DNA of 64,000 nucleotides from Cytidiella melzeri (taxonomy: Eukaryota; Basidiomycota; Agaricomycetes; Polyporales; Irpicaceae), in assembly GCA_022592445.1 (NCBI GenBank), contig JABYQR010000002.1, positions 372,001 through 436,000 on the forward strand, written 5' to 3'. Below the pieces are notes generated by a model. It was not told where the DNA came from and did not search any database. It saw only the letters and a program-made list of their open reading frames with translations. The stretch's first letter is position 1, and every line of letters starts with the position of its first letter. Made by a program: the position numbers and the translations under genes. Shown piece by piece: positions 54,109 through 64,000 of this stretch.

Positions 54109-56174
54109 CTACTCTTCCCATTCAAACGATCCTACAATCGCAGTTCTCCCCGCGAGGGATACTTGGGTAGGTGCTAGGACAGTCATCTTTTTGTTGACGA
54201 CATCGAGGCTCGTGCTAAAAATATGCACAAAACATAATTCTCTCAGCCCAGCGTTTTTGCGTGCCACATCAAGGAGAGGATCTTAAAAGAGCTGAAACGC
54301 ACATAACAATAAACCCGACGACGTGCAAGTCGAGGATCTCTTCGTCATACCGTTCGGACTCGTCTGGGTTCGGAGGGGCGACCAAAGCGAGGACGGCGTT
54401 GTACAAGCCTGATCCGCCTTGCGTGGGATCGACCTGAATGGGTTGCATCTCGGACAGGACGCGGGTGGCGCCTATGGGGAGGGCAGAGGAGGGTGCCATC
54501 GTCTCTGCATTGTACCCAGAAAACAACACGACATCAGATAACCATCAATTTAGAGTGAACGGGTTTTGTTTTTTGGTGAACGCGAACCCAGAAACGGGAG
54601 CTAGTGAGGGTGGCATGGCGCATGAGTAATGCGTACCTTCTCCGATACGCCAAATGGTGAGGTCTCCAAAGGGGATGACGAAACTTGACGGGGCGAGTGT
54701 GAAATCCATGATTTGTTCGCCGCCGATTAGGTAGCCTTTCGTGGCCGACGCTGAGGTGAGGGGAGGCATGCCGGGAGGCGGGGCGAATCGTTCACCATAG
54801 AAGTAGGAGTGCATTTGGTAATTGTGCACGCGCGAACGGTAGAGCGCGTCTAGTTCCACAACCTGCGGGATTATTTTTTTAGATGAGATTCAGTGTGAAT
54901 TACAGAAGCGTAAGACGCACGCCGCCCGATTTGGGGACTTTGACGACTGATATCTGTTTTGCGTAGGTACGCTGCATCTCAGCGTTGAGCTTCTCGTGAC
55001 CGACGACGAGTATGACGTTGACTAGAGAAAGAAGACGTTCATGAGCAGATTCGTGAGTCGAAGACATGGGAACTGACTTCGAAACGCATCAATACATGCT
55101 TTGATGAGTGACTGTCTGTGATCTGCATTGCCGCCTGTGTTGGCGGCGAACGAGGAAGGGGTGTCGATGATGATGCCAGACGCTCGCCCTGAGGTGCACC
55201 ATGAATCGTCAGAGACAGGAACACCCACTCATCGGTAGTCCAGCTTACCAAGGGTATCGTCTTCAAGCCTATCCCAGACATTCCCTCCCAAATTACGTAT
55301 CAGCCGCTCCAGCAGGAGCGGATTGCGCTTCACCTCTGAATGACCGTACCAGTACGCAAGCGGTGATAACGAATTCGAAGACATGTGTGTCGGAGCTGTC
55401 GTCGCAGCGCGACCTAGCGTGTGCGCCGGAGTTGACGTTTGCAATGGTGCTGGAATGGCCGTTGCTGAGATAGTCCCTGGTAATGTAGCACCACCCTACC
55501 ACAATATTTGTGATGAGGATACACGCGGTGAAGCAAAAGAGAAAAAGTCTGAACCTCACTAGGGTCAACGTTCACAAGCATCGGACACCAGTCCTGCGCT
55601 GCTCGCGTGGCGTAGTTGAGAAGGATTTTTGTCAGAGTTGTCTTACCGGAATGATCTGGACCGAGAATCAACACGCGCGGTGGCTCCGAATCCTGGCTTT
55701 CGGTGTTGTACGCTTGAGAGTAGCTTGCGGGCTGGGCTTTGTTCGACTTTTGGAGAGCACGTATTCGCATGGCTTCTAGGGCCAAATGAACGTTTCCGTA
55801 GGCGTTCATCAGAGTTTCGTCTGACACGTATTCGGTGGACGGTTGGCCTGTGATGTGCTTGAGACAATGGTAAATTACACAAACATAGCAGATACACATC
55901 GGTGACTTATCTCCATCGTGCATCCTAGCCATGTAAACACGGCCGCCTTGCACTCCTCGTAAAAGAGGTATGTCTTGCCCTCGACGAGCTCTGCTCCGAA
56001 TATCTCTGCTTGTCCGCGAACGAGCTAACCATTGTGCTCAGTGCAAGAAAATCAACACAACAGAAGAGAAAAACATACCTTGATCGCCAAAGATGTTCCA
56101 GGATCCAGCTCGAAGCGGTATTCACTCTCCGCATTTAACGTCCAATCTCTAGTAACAGCCAAGTGTTCGCCCAT
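54109..56174 (-). CDS. CLP1: CLP1, pre-mRNA cleavage complex II factor (polynucleotide kinase fold)
   Basis: The first exon starts at 56174 with MGEHLAVTRDWTLNAESEYR and the Clp1 eukaryotic beta-sandwich (FELDPGTSLAIK, GQAEIFGAELVEGKTYLFYE). The P-loop is VLILGPDHSGKTTLTKILLN, followed by MLVNVDPSEGG. IIIDTPSSFAANTGGNADH corresponds to the Walker B/lid region. The C-terminal Clp1 domain includes MQRTYAKQISVVKVPKSGGV and YLIGGEQIMDFTLAPSSFVI. The last exon, after the IVV-GFIV segment, encodes TSLDVVNKKMTVLAPTQVSL and ends GSFEWEE, TAG at 54111-54109. By family it tethers CF IIm/CF IA components in mRNA 3'-end formation. P-loop residues GKT are intact. Intron borders are approximate. Confidence 0.92.
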
Positions 56175-56679
56175 CTCTATCGACCTGTGTACGTTTATAC
56201 GCAGGGAACGGCCTCACAAGAGCACACGCAGGCTTTGGACAAACTGTTGCTCTATTCTTTACAGAGAGAGACACAACTGGAATACGAAAGAGCTTGCGGT
56301 ATCTGGCGTCAAACCCAGCCGCGAAATTTGATCCGCAGAAACTTTCCACATCTAGTCATTGTAGTTGGCTTGAACACTCATAATCACGAAGATGTGCTAC
56401 TAGGTACGTGTTCCAAAGGTTAACTTGTCGATACATTTTACTCGAACCTCATGTAAATATTCTCAAACGCGCCAGTGTTTGTGTAGGAGTAATACTATAC
56501 AATCACTTCGCTGGTTCTTCCACGTAGCCACAAACATCCTCAACACAATACCGCTGCCGAGAAATATGTTTGCAATTTAAATAAACGCGACTAGAGACTC
56601 TGAGTTTCATTCGGTTTCACACTAGAACAATCTCAGTAGGATTCGTTCATACTGTACATGATGCATTGTTCACTCACCA
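56175..56679. other. intergenic between CLP1 start and the NACHT-WD40 3' end
   Basis: AT-rich 505-bp stretch; it contains the CLP1 promoter and probably the receptor gene's 3' UTR. No gene was recognised. Confidence 0.5.
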
Positions 56680-59600
56680 CTAGGTTCTCTCAACTTCACC
56701 TGTCCAGGTCATGTTGCGCCACCCATCTTCCCTAAATTTGGAAAGGTCAACTCGCGTCGAAAACGAGAGACCCAGGCCCAGAACATCAACTTCTGCATAA
56801 TCCCGGAGAAGAGAAGGGCGGAGATGGGAGGGTATCCATAACAGCAATCGGCCCTGCTCGTCCACCAGCCAGCCATCTTCCTTCAAGTCTGGTCCAGGTG
56901 ACAAGATCTTGATTGCGTCCCAAATCCTGACGGTCCCGTCATCTGACGCAGACACAATGAGGGAATCGTTTGCTGAAAACATAGCCGACGTCGTTCCTTG
57001 CGTGTGACCACGAGGGACCTTCAGGAGGTTCTTGCCGCTCGCGGTGTCCCATATTTCTATTGTGCCAGCCCAATTCCCGGCAAGTAGAAGCGTTGAATCT
57101 GCAGAAAAGACAAGAGGGGCGGGCCGGGAGAACTTGGGTCTGAACTGATCATGCACGTCTGGCAATTGCAAGTGGCTCGTGTCTAAGAGAAGCTTTTCAG
57201 ACTCTGTGTCCCAGACTCTGAGAAATCCATCGCAGCTGGCTGAGACAATCCTGTTACCATTCGAGGAGGAAAAGGTGACTGGCTCATCGATATGGAAAGA
57301 GGCATCTCCAAGTCCGAAAATTCCGGTGACATCTGCCAATGCTCCTGTCTCGATACTCAACAGCCGAACTCTTCCATCCCTGCAAGCTATAGCCAGCTTT
57401 GTTCCATCTTGAGAGTAGGCAGCAGATATAAGAGCTTCATCCACTGAGAGTGTTGTAGTTAGGCTGCCTGTCTCCGAGTTGTGAATCCGCACGCTGTATT
57501 CAGTGACCAGTGCCAGATTTGGTGGGCCAGAGATTGAACTTGGAGAAAATATGACCAACTTGACTTCTGTCTGTACGTCGACGACGAGAGGGTCTGTCTC
57601 TGATGAAGACCGCAATTTGTCGACGCTCCAGATACGACATGTTCCATCGGAGGAACTAGTCGCAAGTTGTGTCTCGTCCGATGATATGGCTATTGATGAT
57701 ACACGCTGGTGGTGCCTGTCACAGATTTGCGCAGCTTCCCAAGTATCATCTGCACCCATTCGCCACATTATCACGGCGCCATCGTCTCTTCCTGCCACTA
57801 TCACGGTGTTGTCGCAGAAAATAACGACTACGCACAGCGGAGAATCATTGACAACAGGGCTTGCGATCCGATCCCGGTACAGGTTGGCAGAAAGGGTTGT
57901 GGCGTCGAATATGCAAGCCTGGTTGTCAGTAACGTATGCGATGTGCTGTCCGTCGCAGGACCAAGCGGCAGAAATAACATTATCCGTCTCTACGACGGGC
58001 TCAATCAGCGCTGCCCCCGTTTCAATATCCCAGAGTCGTATCATCCGGTCTTCTGGGCTGAAGGAAAGAAGATAATTTGTAGTGGGTGACAGCTGGAGGG
58101 AGACTACCCAGCCGGTGTGTCCAGAAATAATGCGTTCCACGAAGCCGTTGTCAGCGTTTCTGACGTGGATTGTGCCTGTTGTGGATCCGCATACAAGACG
58201 AGCACCATCTGAAGTGAACGCAATGGCAGGAAACACTTCACCATCTGCGAGGCTGAATTCTTTTGTCTGATCACCTGCGATATTCCACATGCGAATACAC
58301 CAATCTCCATAGGCCATCGACGCAAGCCACCGATTGTTGACTCCTGGACGGAAGGCTACATAGTAGGGGTCATGGCCAAGGTCAACCGTTTTGACAAGCA
58401 CAGCCAACTCCGCATCGAGGGTCCAGATCTTTATTGTGCCCTCTTTTGCCACCGACGCAAGGAAGGCATCGTCAGAGGATATTGCCAGAGGGGACAGAAA
58501 GGCTTCGTCAGGACTCCTCCCAAGAACCTCCTCACTATGTCTGTTTATATTCCATACCTTCGCTGAAGAATCTGATGTCCATGAGATCAATCGCTGCCCA
58601 TCATGCGTGAATTCCATTGAGTGCACAGGCCCGAAGTGTCTGGTCGGAGCCACGTGAGTAGCCTCCCCACTCTCAATGTCCCACACCTCAATTGCGCCAT
58701 TTTCATAACCACAGGCTAGCTGCGTCTGGTTGATAGGGGAAAATGCAACTGTCTTCGCCCGACGGCGACCACTGCTGTTTAAAGTCTTTAGCCGACGTGA
58801 TGGTGTCCGGGTGCCACGATGTGTGATTGTAATACCAGCGTCTGAAATCCGTGGGTAGTAGTGGGCTGCGGCGACTGATTCAGGTTGCATGAGAGGGAGC
58901 ATGGAGAGGTAGATGTGGGGAGTATTTTCGCTAATTGGCAGGTCGAACGTGTTAAGGAGCTTTCGGGCGTCGTCCAAGAAACTGATCATATCTGGAGTGG
59001 AGGACTTTGTTCACATGAGATAAAGTCAATTATGAGAACAGCGATTGAAAGCTCACCGAGTTATGTAGCCACCGGGAGGCGTCAATGAATATCTTGTCTC
59101 TGCCTTTTAACTCGAGTAGGCTGAGAACCTCCACCCAAAACAAAAGCTGTTCGAGCAAAAATTCCCACAGGGCCTCCAGCAACTTGCTCGAAGCCGTATC
59201 CTTCGGGTTGCAGTCGCAAAGGTGTTTGACCCAGCATACAGAGGCGTAGCGAAGACCAGGCGAGATGACAGTAGCAAGCTTCTGTTTGAGCCCAACCACA
59301 GCATTGTTGCGATAGCAGGATGAATCCAGCTCAGCAATGTTGAAACGCAGACATCTCTTCATCAGCGCAAAGCATTGACCGGCAAGGGAGTAGCGGTAAG
59401 GGTTCACGTCGATAGACCACGGAAAGCCCTTGGAGGTGGACGCCATAAAGTAATCGGAGATGGTGACATGTCGGAAGTATAATGGCCGTCCCGATTCGTG
59501 GTCAATGAGCGGACGGAGTCTTGCAAGTATGAAGCTTGAGCTCTGAACCGCGGAGAGGCCAAGAATTTCGTCAATGGTACTGACGAGTAGAGGGGCTTTA

Positions 59601-61939
59601 CTAAGGAGCATGAAGCCAATGATGTCTCTAAACCGACTGATCCATCCGGTCGTCTTCCAATCGAGACCACAATTTGTTAGCACCGTTGTGTACAGTTCGT
59701 CGAGCTCCTCGAGTCGAGTTTCGCCTGAGACCAGCTCCTGCAGCATCGCGAATGGATCGACGTTGGCGTGTATTAGCTTAGCGCAAGTCGAAGCGGAAAC
59801 GAACAGTCCCGAGGACATTGTTGCAAGCTTCTCAATATTCTGCTCCCATTTAGCGAGGTATTCGGTGTCCTTGTATGGCTCAGACAATTCGCGTAGCTCG
59901 CTGTCAAGGAAATCGCGCACATCGCGTCGTGTTTCATCCGAGCCACAGTCCACCTCCATCGATCGGATATGTCCTCCCCAGGCTGAAGAAGTGAATATCC
60001 TATGAATGTCCGCCTCCGGCCGCCCTGTGACGACGAAGCGGTACGTGGATGGGAGCCTGGTGATTCCTTCCAATGCTCGAAGTAGATCGGCACGCGAACT
60101 TGCATCGCCGCACTCATCTAGGGCATCAAGAATTATCACAACAGGTCCATGAGTAGAGCCGTTGCAAGCTGTGAGAGGGCGAGTGAGGAGGACCTCGAAT
60201 TGGCTGAGGATTGGAGTAGCCTTAATGTCCGAGTTACCTAGCGTCGTCGTGATACTCTCCGCAATCTGAGAGTCATAACAGGCTAGCTGGAAGGCGATGG
60301 TCCTAATGACGCCGTTCGGTACACTTTTGCCGCGCTCAAAACGAAGATAGGCACCTTGGCGCGACAGGCTGAGCATGTAGTCCTGAATCGACCTTGCAAT
60401 GGTAGTCTTGCCCGAGCCAGCGGCGCCATTAAGCCAGAGGATATTCTGCGATGATTCAGTCAGTATCCAGTCGGTAATTTCTCGAAGCACGGAGACGCGA
60501 GTTCCTTCCTGGCATGATCTTCGACCGTACACATCCATCATGTCCGGTTTAAGAAGTGTCTCCAAGTCTTGGGGGGTGAAGGTAAGCGTGAGTTTCATTG
60601 CCTTAGTTACATACTCACAGAGCTGATCGACTTGGCGAGCGACACGAGCAGTCACAATGGCTGTATTGAGGTTCACTTTCTGATCGATGTCACTTTTCAA
60701 GCCACCCAGGGCGTCTACAAACGCGTCGATCTTGCTCTTCTGGTCCCCAAGACTGAGCATTCGACCTGATACAGGAGTAGGTCAGCGTGCCGCTGGCATC
60801 ATAGTGATCCAATATCCACATACCGACAAAACCCCGACCAGTGTACTCTCGGATAAACAAGCAGCATTCAGTGATCTGGTTGAACAGCTTCACCACAACA
60901 GAGTGTATTCCTTCAAGCTTCTTGCGAACTTGATCTGCATCAAGCGCAAAGTCAAGAATGTCGGACAGCCTCCCTGCGAGCTTCACCAGCGCTTGATCGG
61001 TTTTGAACTGTTTTTCAAGCACCTGTTCTCCAAGTAATCAATATATGGCAAAGACCGACATGCACATCCTATGACACTTACTCCGTAGAGAGCGGAGGCC
61101 ACTGTCCAAGCAGCACTCACAAACGGATGTATCTAATGCCTTGCGCGTAAGTATCAACTCATGACTGACGATAGGACATGTTCACCGCGGCCAGACCATC
61201 GAGAATACGTTTGATAGAGTCCAATTTACCGACGAGTGTCCCTACAGCGGAGTACAAGTCACTTGACTGTACTGCAGCGAGTGTCGAGTCAGATACGGCT
61301 ATAGCTGCGGCGAGCCTAGACGAATGTGCCACCGACGCGGCGGCTTGTACCGCACCACTCGTCTCCTGTTTGAGGCTGTCCGTTGCGCTGACGGCGTCCA
61401 ATTGAAAGAACAAGATTGCGCTTGTTCTGTTGTGGGAAGATTTGAGATGCACGGGAGCTAGAGAGCTGAGCTGTTAGACTGCTGATTGGCTACAGAAGAG
61501 ATACACACCTTCGCCTATCTTGCCTATGAAATCCGATACGGCGATTTCTGCGGTCCCAATGGACTCGTTTCTGATTCTTGACTCGCGTATCAAACTCAGC
61601 GATATGGTGCTACTCGCGGTCGCATGTAGTCTGCTCGCTAGCCGTCAGACGGTCTGGTGCTAAAGTGAAGTTCAAGATGACATACGAAGGCATGACCTCG
61701 TCCCATGTTGGTGAAAGGCTCTTCTTGGCGACTTTTGTCTTACAGGAAAGATTTCCCATCGAAACTTCCACGAATAAGTCAGGCAGCCTGGAAGATTGCA
61801 TCTTCGGTTTCCACATCACGTCCTCCGCTCGTATCACTGTCCACGAACTCAGCTGAAATCTAAGAGTATGTACATGCAAGGATCACAAACCTTTGAGCGA
61901 GTAAAGATCGTCCAGAGTCGGACGAATATCGTGCTGCAT
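56680..61939 (-). CDS. STAND-type receptor: C2 - helical - NACHT - WD40
   Basis: A basidiomycete NLR-like protein. The N-terminal C2-like domain (61850-61500) includes LFVEVSMGNLSCKTKVAKKS followed by SPTWDE and ESIGTAEIAVSDFIGKIGEG. A helical region follows (LFFQLDAVSATDSLKQETSG and LEKQFKTDQALVKLAGRLSD). NACHT has Walker A WLNGAAGSGKTTIARSI and Walker B VVIILDALDECG, then the RFVVTGRPEADI sensor. A helical arm ends RWLHNS, and a 52-nt intron (59056-59005) leads to SSTPDMISFLDDARKLLNTF and TPHIYLSMLPL. A WD40 array of a dozen or more blades runs from about 58800 to 56850 (for example VAFSPINQTQLACGYENGAI, FSADSTLLLAGNWAGTIEIW). Blades are diverged, unlike the near-identical repeats of HET-D/E. 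Family role: ligand-triggered oligomerisation in self/non-self or immune-like responses. The start at 61939 (ATG) is uncertain. Confidence 0.85.
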
Positions 61940-62907
61940 TGCGGTCGCTGGGACTCGAACTTGGATGTCGCTGGGAGAGTGTACAATGTTTGGGTTGCCG
62001 TGTCATCACCCTGAGCGTTACCAATCAGCGAGCATCGATGAAGCGTGGCAGGTGTGAGAGAATTTTTGCATCAAGGGGTCTCTACTGCGCCCTTGTGCAG
62101 TACTTATTGGCATTCACGAGGCATTCTTGATGTTAGGAAGCGCGGAACCGCCGGTCGTTAGACGACGACGACGACGACCGTTAAAAACTGAGCGGCTTAC
62201 ACATGTCCGTCAAACTGAGCCACACAGCATTGAGAGTGATCTTTTGACCTTACGAAGTCATTGAAGCAAACGACTGATACGAGGGCGGTCAATATAGAAG
62301 TCCAACGATATAAACAGCCAAAACAAACTTACTCGTCACAGTATAACTGAACACGTTGAATCCCGAAGTATACTGAGTGCGGCGAAGCTGTCGAATGTGT
62401 GTAGGTGACCAGAAGTGCTACGGTCATTTGTGCACTGACGATGCGGCCTCGTCAGTCACTATAGTTTAGCCCTTGCCTTTGTTGACTGAGGACACAATTT
62501 CCTTGAGATAATCAATTGCTGGCGTTGACTTCACTGCGCAGACGGCTGTTGTACGTCGTGACTCCGGCCCAAGCGCCTGAACGCGCTCAAATTTGCGATG
62601 ATGTGATAGCACCATTTCATAGTTCCAAGAGATTTACATACCTGCCGCCGAGCATGCAGGTTGCTGGCCGGAGGCGACAAGTCAGCGCAGTTAAAATAGC
62701 ACAGTTATGACAGCGACTTACCTCACAGCGTCCATTCGGTCGAGCCTTCCAAAAAAATAGGTCACGGCGATGAACAAACTCACAGGGAAATTCATTGCCT
62801 TCGCTACTTCCAGACGCACCTTGCGGCGAACCTGCAAGGCACACCGATGTTAGCGTCTCGGCGCGCGAAACGTCTCGATGGGCAAGCGCATGCAATCGAT
62901 GGAATAT
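61940..62907. other. intergenic between receptor gene and CTF18 3' end
   Basis: No gene was recognised. An open frame at 62617-62895 (minus) lies directly after the CTF18 stop and is probably 3' UTR. A GAC-repeat run occurs near 62162-62178. Confidence 0.5.
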
Positions 62908-64000
62908 TTACAGGAAAGTGTTCACTTTGACAGGTTTTCGAACGGCAGCTGAGTTTCCCTCGTTAAACCTGTAACTCACGCCAGGTTTCTTCTCTAGACC
63001 TTTACGACTTACGGACTTCGGTCCAATCTTCGGAGTTGTCTTGACGACGATGGGCCTGCCAAAGAAGTCTATTGCAGCCTAGGGAGCGCGCGGTGAATTG
63101 GCAAGCATGAGAGACAAGAATCTTAGTTTACCTTCTCCTCTATGACCTCCTCCCGACGAGGACGCTTGATGACGGCAGACGCGGATCGTCCGGTGAGCAG
63201 CTTGCCCTCTCCGTTCACGCCGTCATCTTCTTCCTGTCCAATTGATTGGGACCTGTGCAATTATGAGCATACTACGAACAGATGTCATGGATATCGTGCA
63301 CGTACTTTCTGGTAAAGAGATTGCTCGCACTGCTCTTAGTTTTCTCAACAGCCTCCACTTGATGATGGATCAAGCGAGCGTCAATCTAACTCTCAGTCAG
63401 TACAACACGTAGAAGCCGCGAACCAAGGAGGCTTACCTCAGACGCTACTAGGTGGCGTACGGCGTATCTTGACACTGCGATGTCGGATGCTCGTTTGGCA
63501 TCGTATGTGACGAAAGTATCTATAGGCCTGTGAACCAGTGAGAAACACATCGAAGCTAGAAACATGATACACTTACGGTTCCAATCTGTACATCAGCTGT
63601 CCTTCTTCTGACTTTTCTTGAACGAATCGAAGCTGCAAAGTAGCCATGATATCTACCAAGCGTGACAGCACTGCGCGTTCATCGGGTTTTATCACTTGTT
63701 GATTGACCTGGATGCCAATGTAAATCAGTGTCGTAGTCAGGGTAAGTGCTGATCATACATACTGGGCGAAGGGGCGGCGAAATAATCCTGTTGATCATCG
63801 GCGCAAACTCTAGCTGTAAGATTCCTTTGCTGACGAGATGTCTGTAGGCCCCGCCATGTCGAGTACTGGCCGTCCTCAGACAATCTGCTAGTGAATTGTA
63901 GACTTCCTCGTTGATCTGCGTCTGAGTGTAATTCTATACTCTGCTGTAAGTCTCTCGATAGCAAAAACAGTCGACCAGCATCAAACGCACCTCCCAGTCT
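62908..64000 (-). CDS. CTF18: CTF18, alternative clamp-loader subunit (C-terminal part, runs off the window)
   Basis: Exons read from the right edge on the minus strand give, in order, NSLADCLRTASTRHGGAYRH, LVSKGILQLEFAPMINRIIS, VIKPDERAVLSRLVDIMATL, QLRFVQEKSEEGQLMYRLEP, SRYAVRHLVASEIDARLIHH, KAAIDFFGRPIVVKTTPKIG and finally VSYRFNEGNSAAVRKPVKVN with TAA at 62910-62908. The tail matches the conserved Ctf18 C-terminus (DFFGR motif and the F-x-FNEG-x-SNAVR-type motif), which binds Dcc1/Ctf8 and DNA polymerase epsilon by family knowledge. The AAA+ clamp-loader core must lie beyond 64000. About six short introns are present. It acts in the nucleus in PCNA loading and sister-chromatid cohesion. 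Confidence 0.9.

Noticed and set aside
57503..58075. Plus-strand open frame of 190 codons
   Set aside because: Antisense to the WD40 array of the receptor gene; no independent coding evidence.
61940..62035. tRNA-like B-box (AGTTCGAGTCC on the minus strand) with an A-box-like word upstream
   Set aside because: T stem and acceptor stem do not pair; no plausible cloverleaf can be drawn.
1..64000. CRISPR arrays, bacterial operons, riboswitches or a biosynthetic gene cluster
   Set aside because: No regularly spaced repeats and no clustered pathway enzymes were seen, and the window has intron-rich eukaryotic gene structure throughout.

Overview
The window looks like nuclear DNA of a filamentous basidiomycete, most likely an agaricomycete. 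This is inferred from dense intron-rich genes with 49-70 nt introns (GTRNGT donors, short acceptors), an intron-containing tRNA-Ala gene, DUF6533 and DUF6535 membrane protein families, a C2-NACHT-WD40 STAND receptor, and copia and LINE retroelements. Most gene models below were built by reading splice sites that join conserved protein segments in phase. First exons and weakly conserved exons are less certain.

Layout. (1) 1-7.7 kb: 3' end of an unknown gene, tRNA-Ala, a DUF6533 seven-helix-type protein and a DUF6535 membrane protein. (2) 7.7-26 kb: a repeat-rich block. It holds LTR-like debris, a fragment resembling ALG9 mannosyltransferase, a nearly intact young copia element (10627-15839; 369-bp LTRs with 3 differences, 5-bp target duplication), duplicated flanking sequence, a LINE on the minus strand broken by in-frame TGA codons, and a decayed duplicate of the 3' end of the DUF6535 gene. 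That duplicate carries a second, 5'-truncated poly(A) insertion flanked by a 13-bp target duplication. A small secreted-protein gene, a long imperfect inverted repeat and further coding relics follow. (3) 26-64 kb: a compact gene-dense arm. Genes in order: disordered protein (-), APH/CHK-like kinase with a premature stop (-), unidentified gene (+), CCCH-ankyrin-AAA+ fusion protein (-), glutaredoxin-like (+), ZCCHC8-like (+), membrane SH3 protein (+), F-box/WD40 protein (-), SNF2-family helicase (+), S-adenosylmethionine synthetase (-), ARO8-like aminotransferase (-), EF-hand NADH dehydrogenase (+), CLP1 pre-mRNA processing factor (-), C2-NACHT-WD40 receptor (-) and the C-terminal part of CTF18 (-), which runs off the right edge.

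The housekeeping genes (SAM synthetase, aminotransferase, NDE, CLP1, CTF18, ZCCHC8-like) do not form a pathway cluster; they are ordinary neighbours, several sharing short divergent promoters. The most notable points are the predicted CCCH-ankyrin-ClpB-type AAA+ fusion, the nested repeat history of 6.3-26 kb, the TGA-only nonsense pattern in the retroelements, the apparently fresh nonsense mutation in the kinase-like gene, and the overlap between the glutaredoxin-like and ZCCHC8-like genes.
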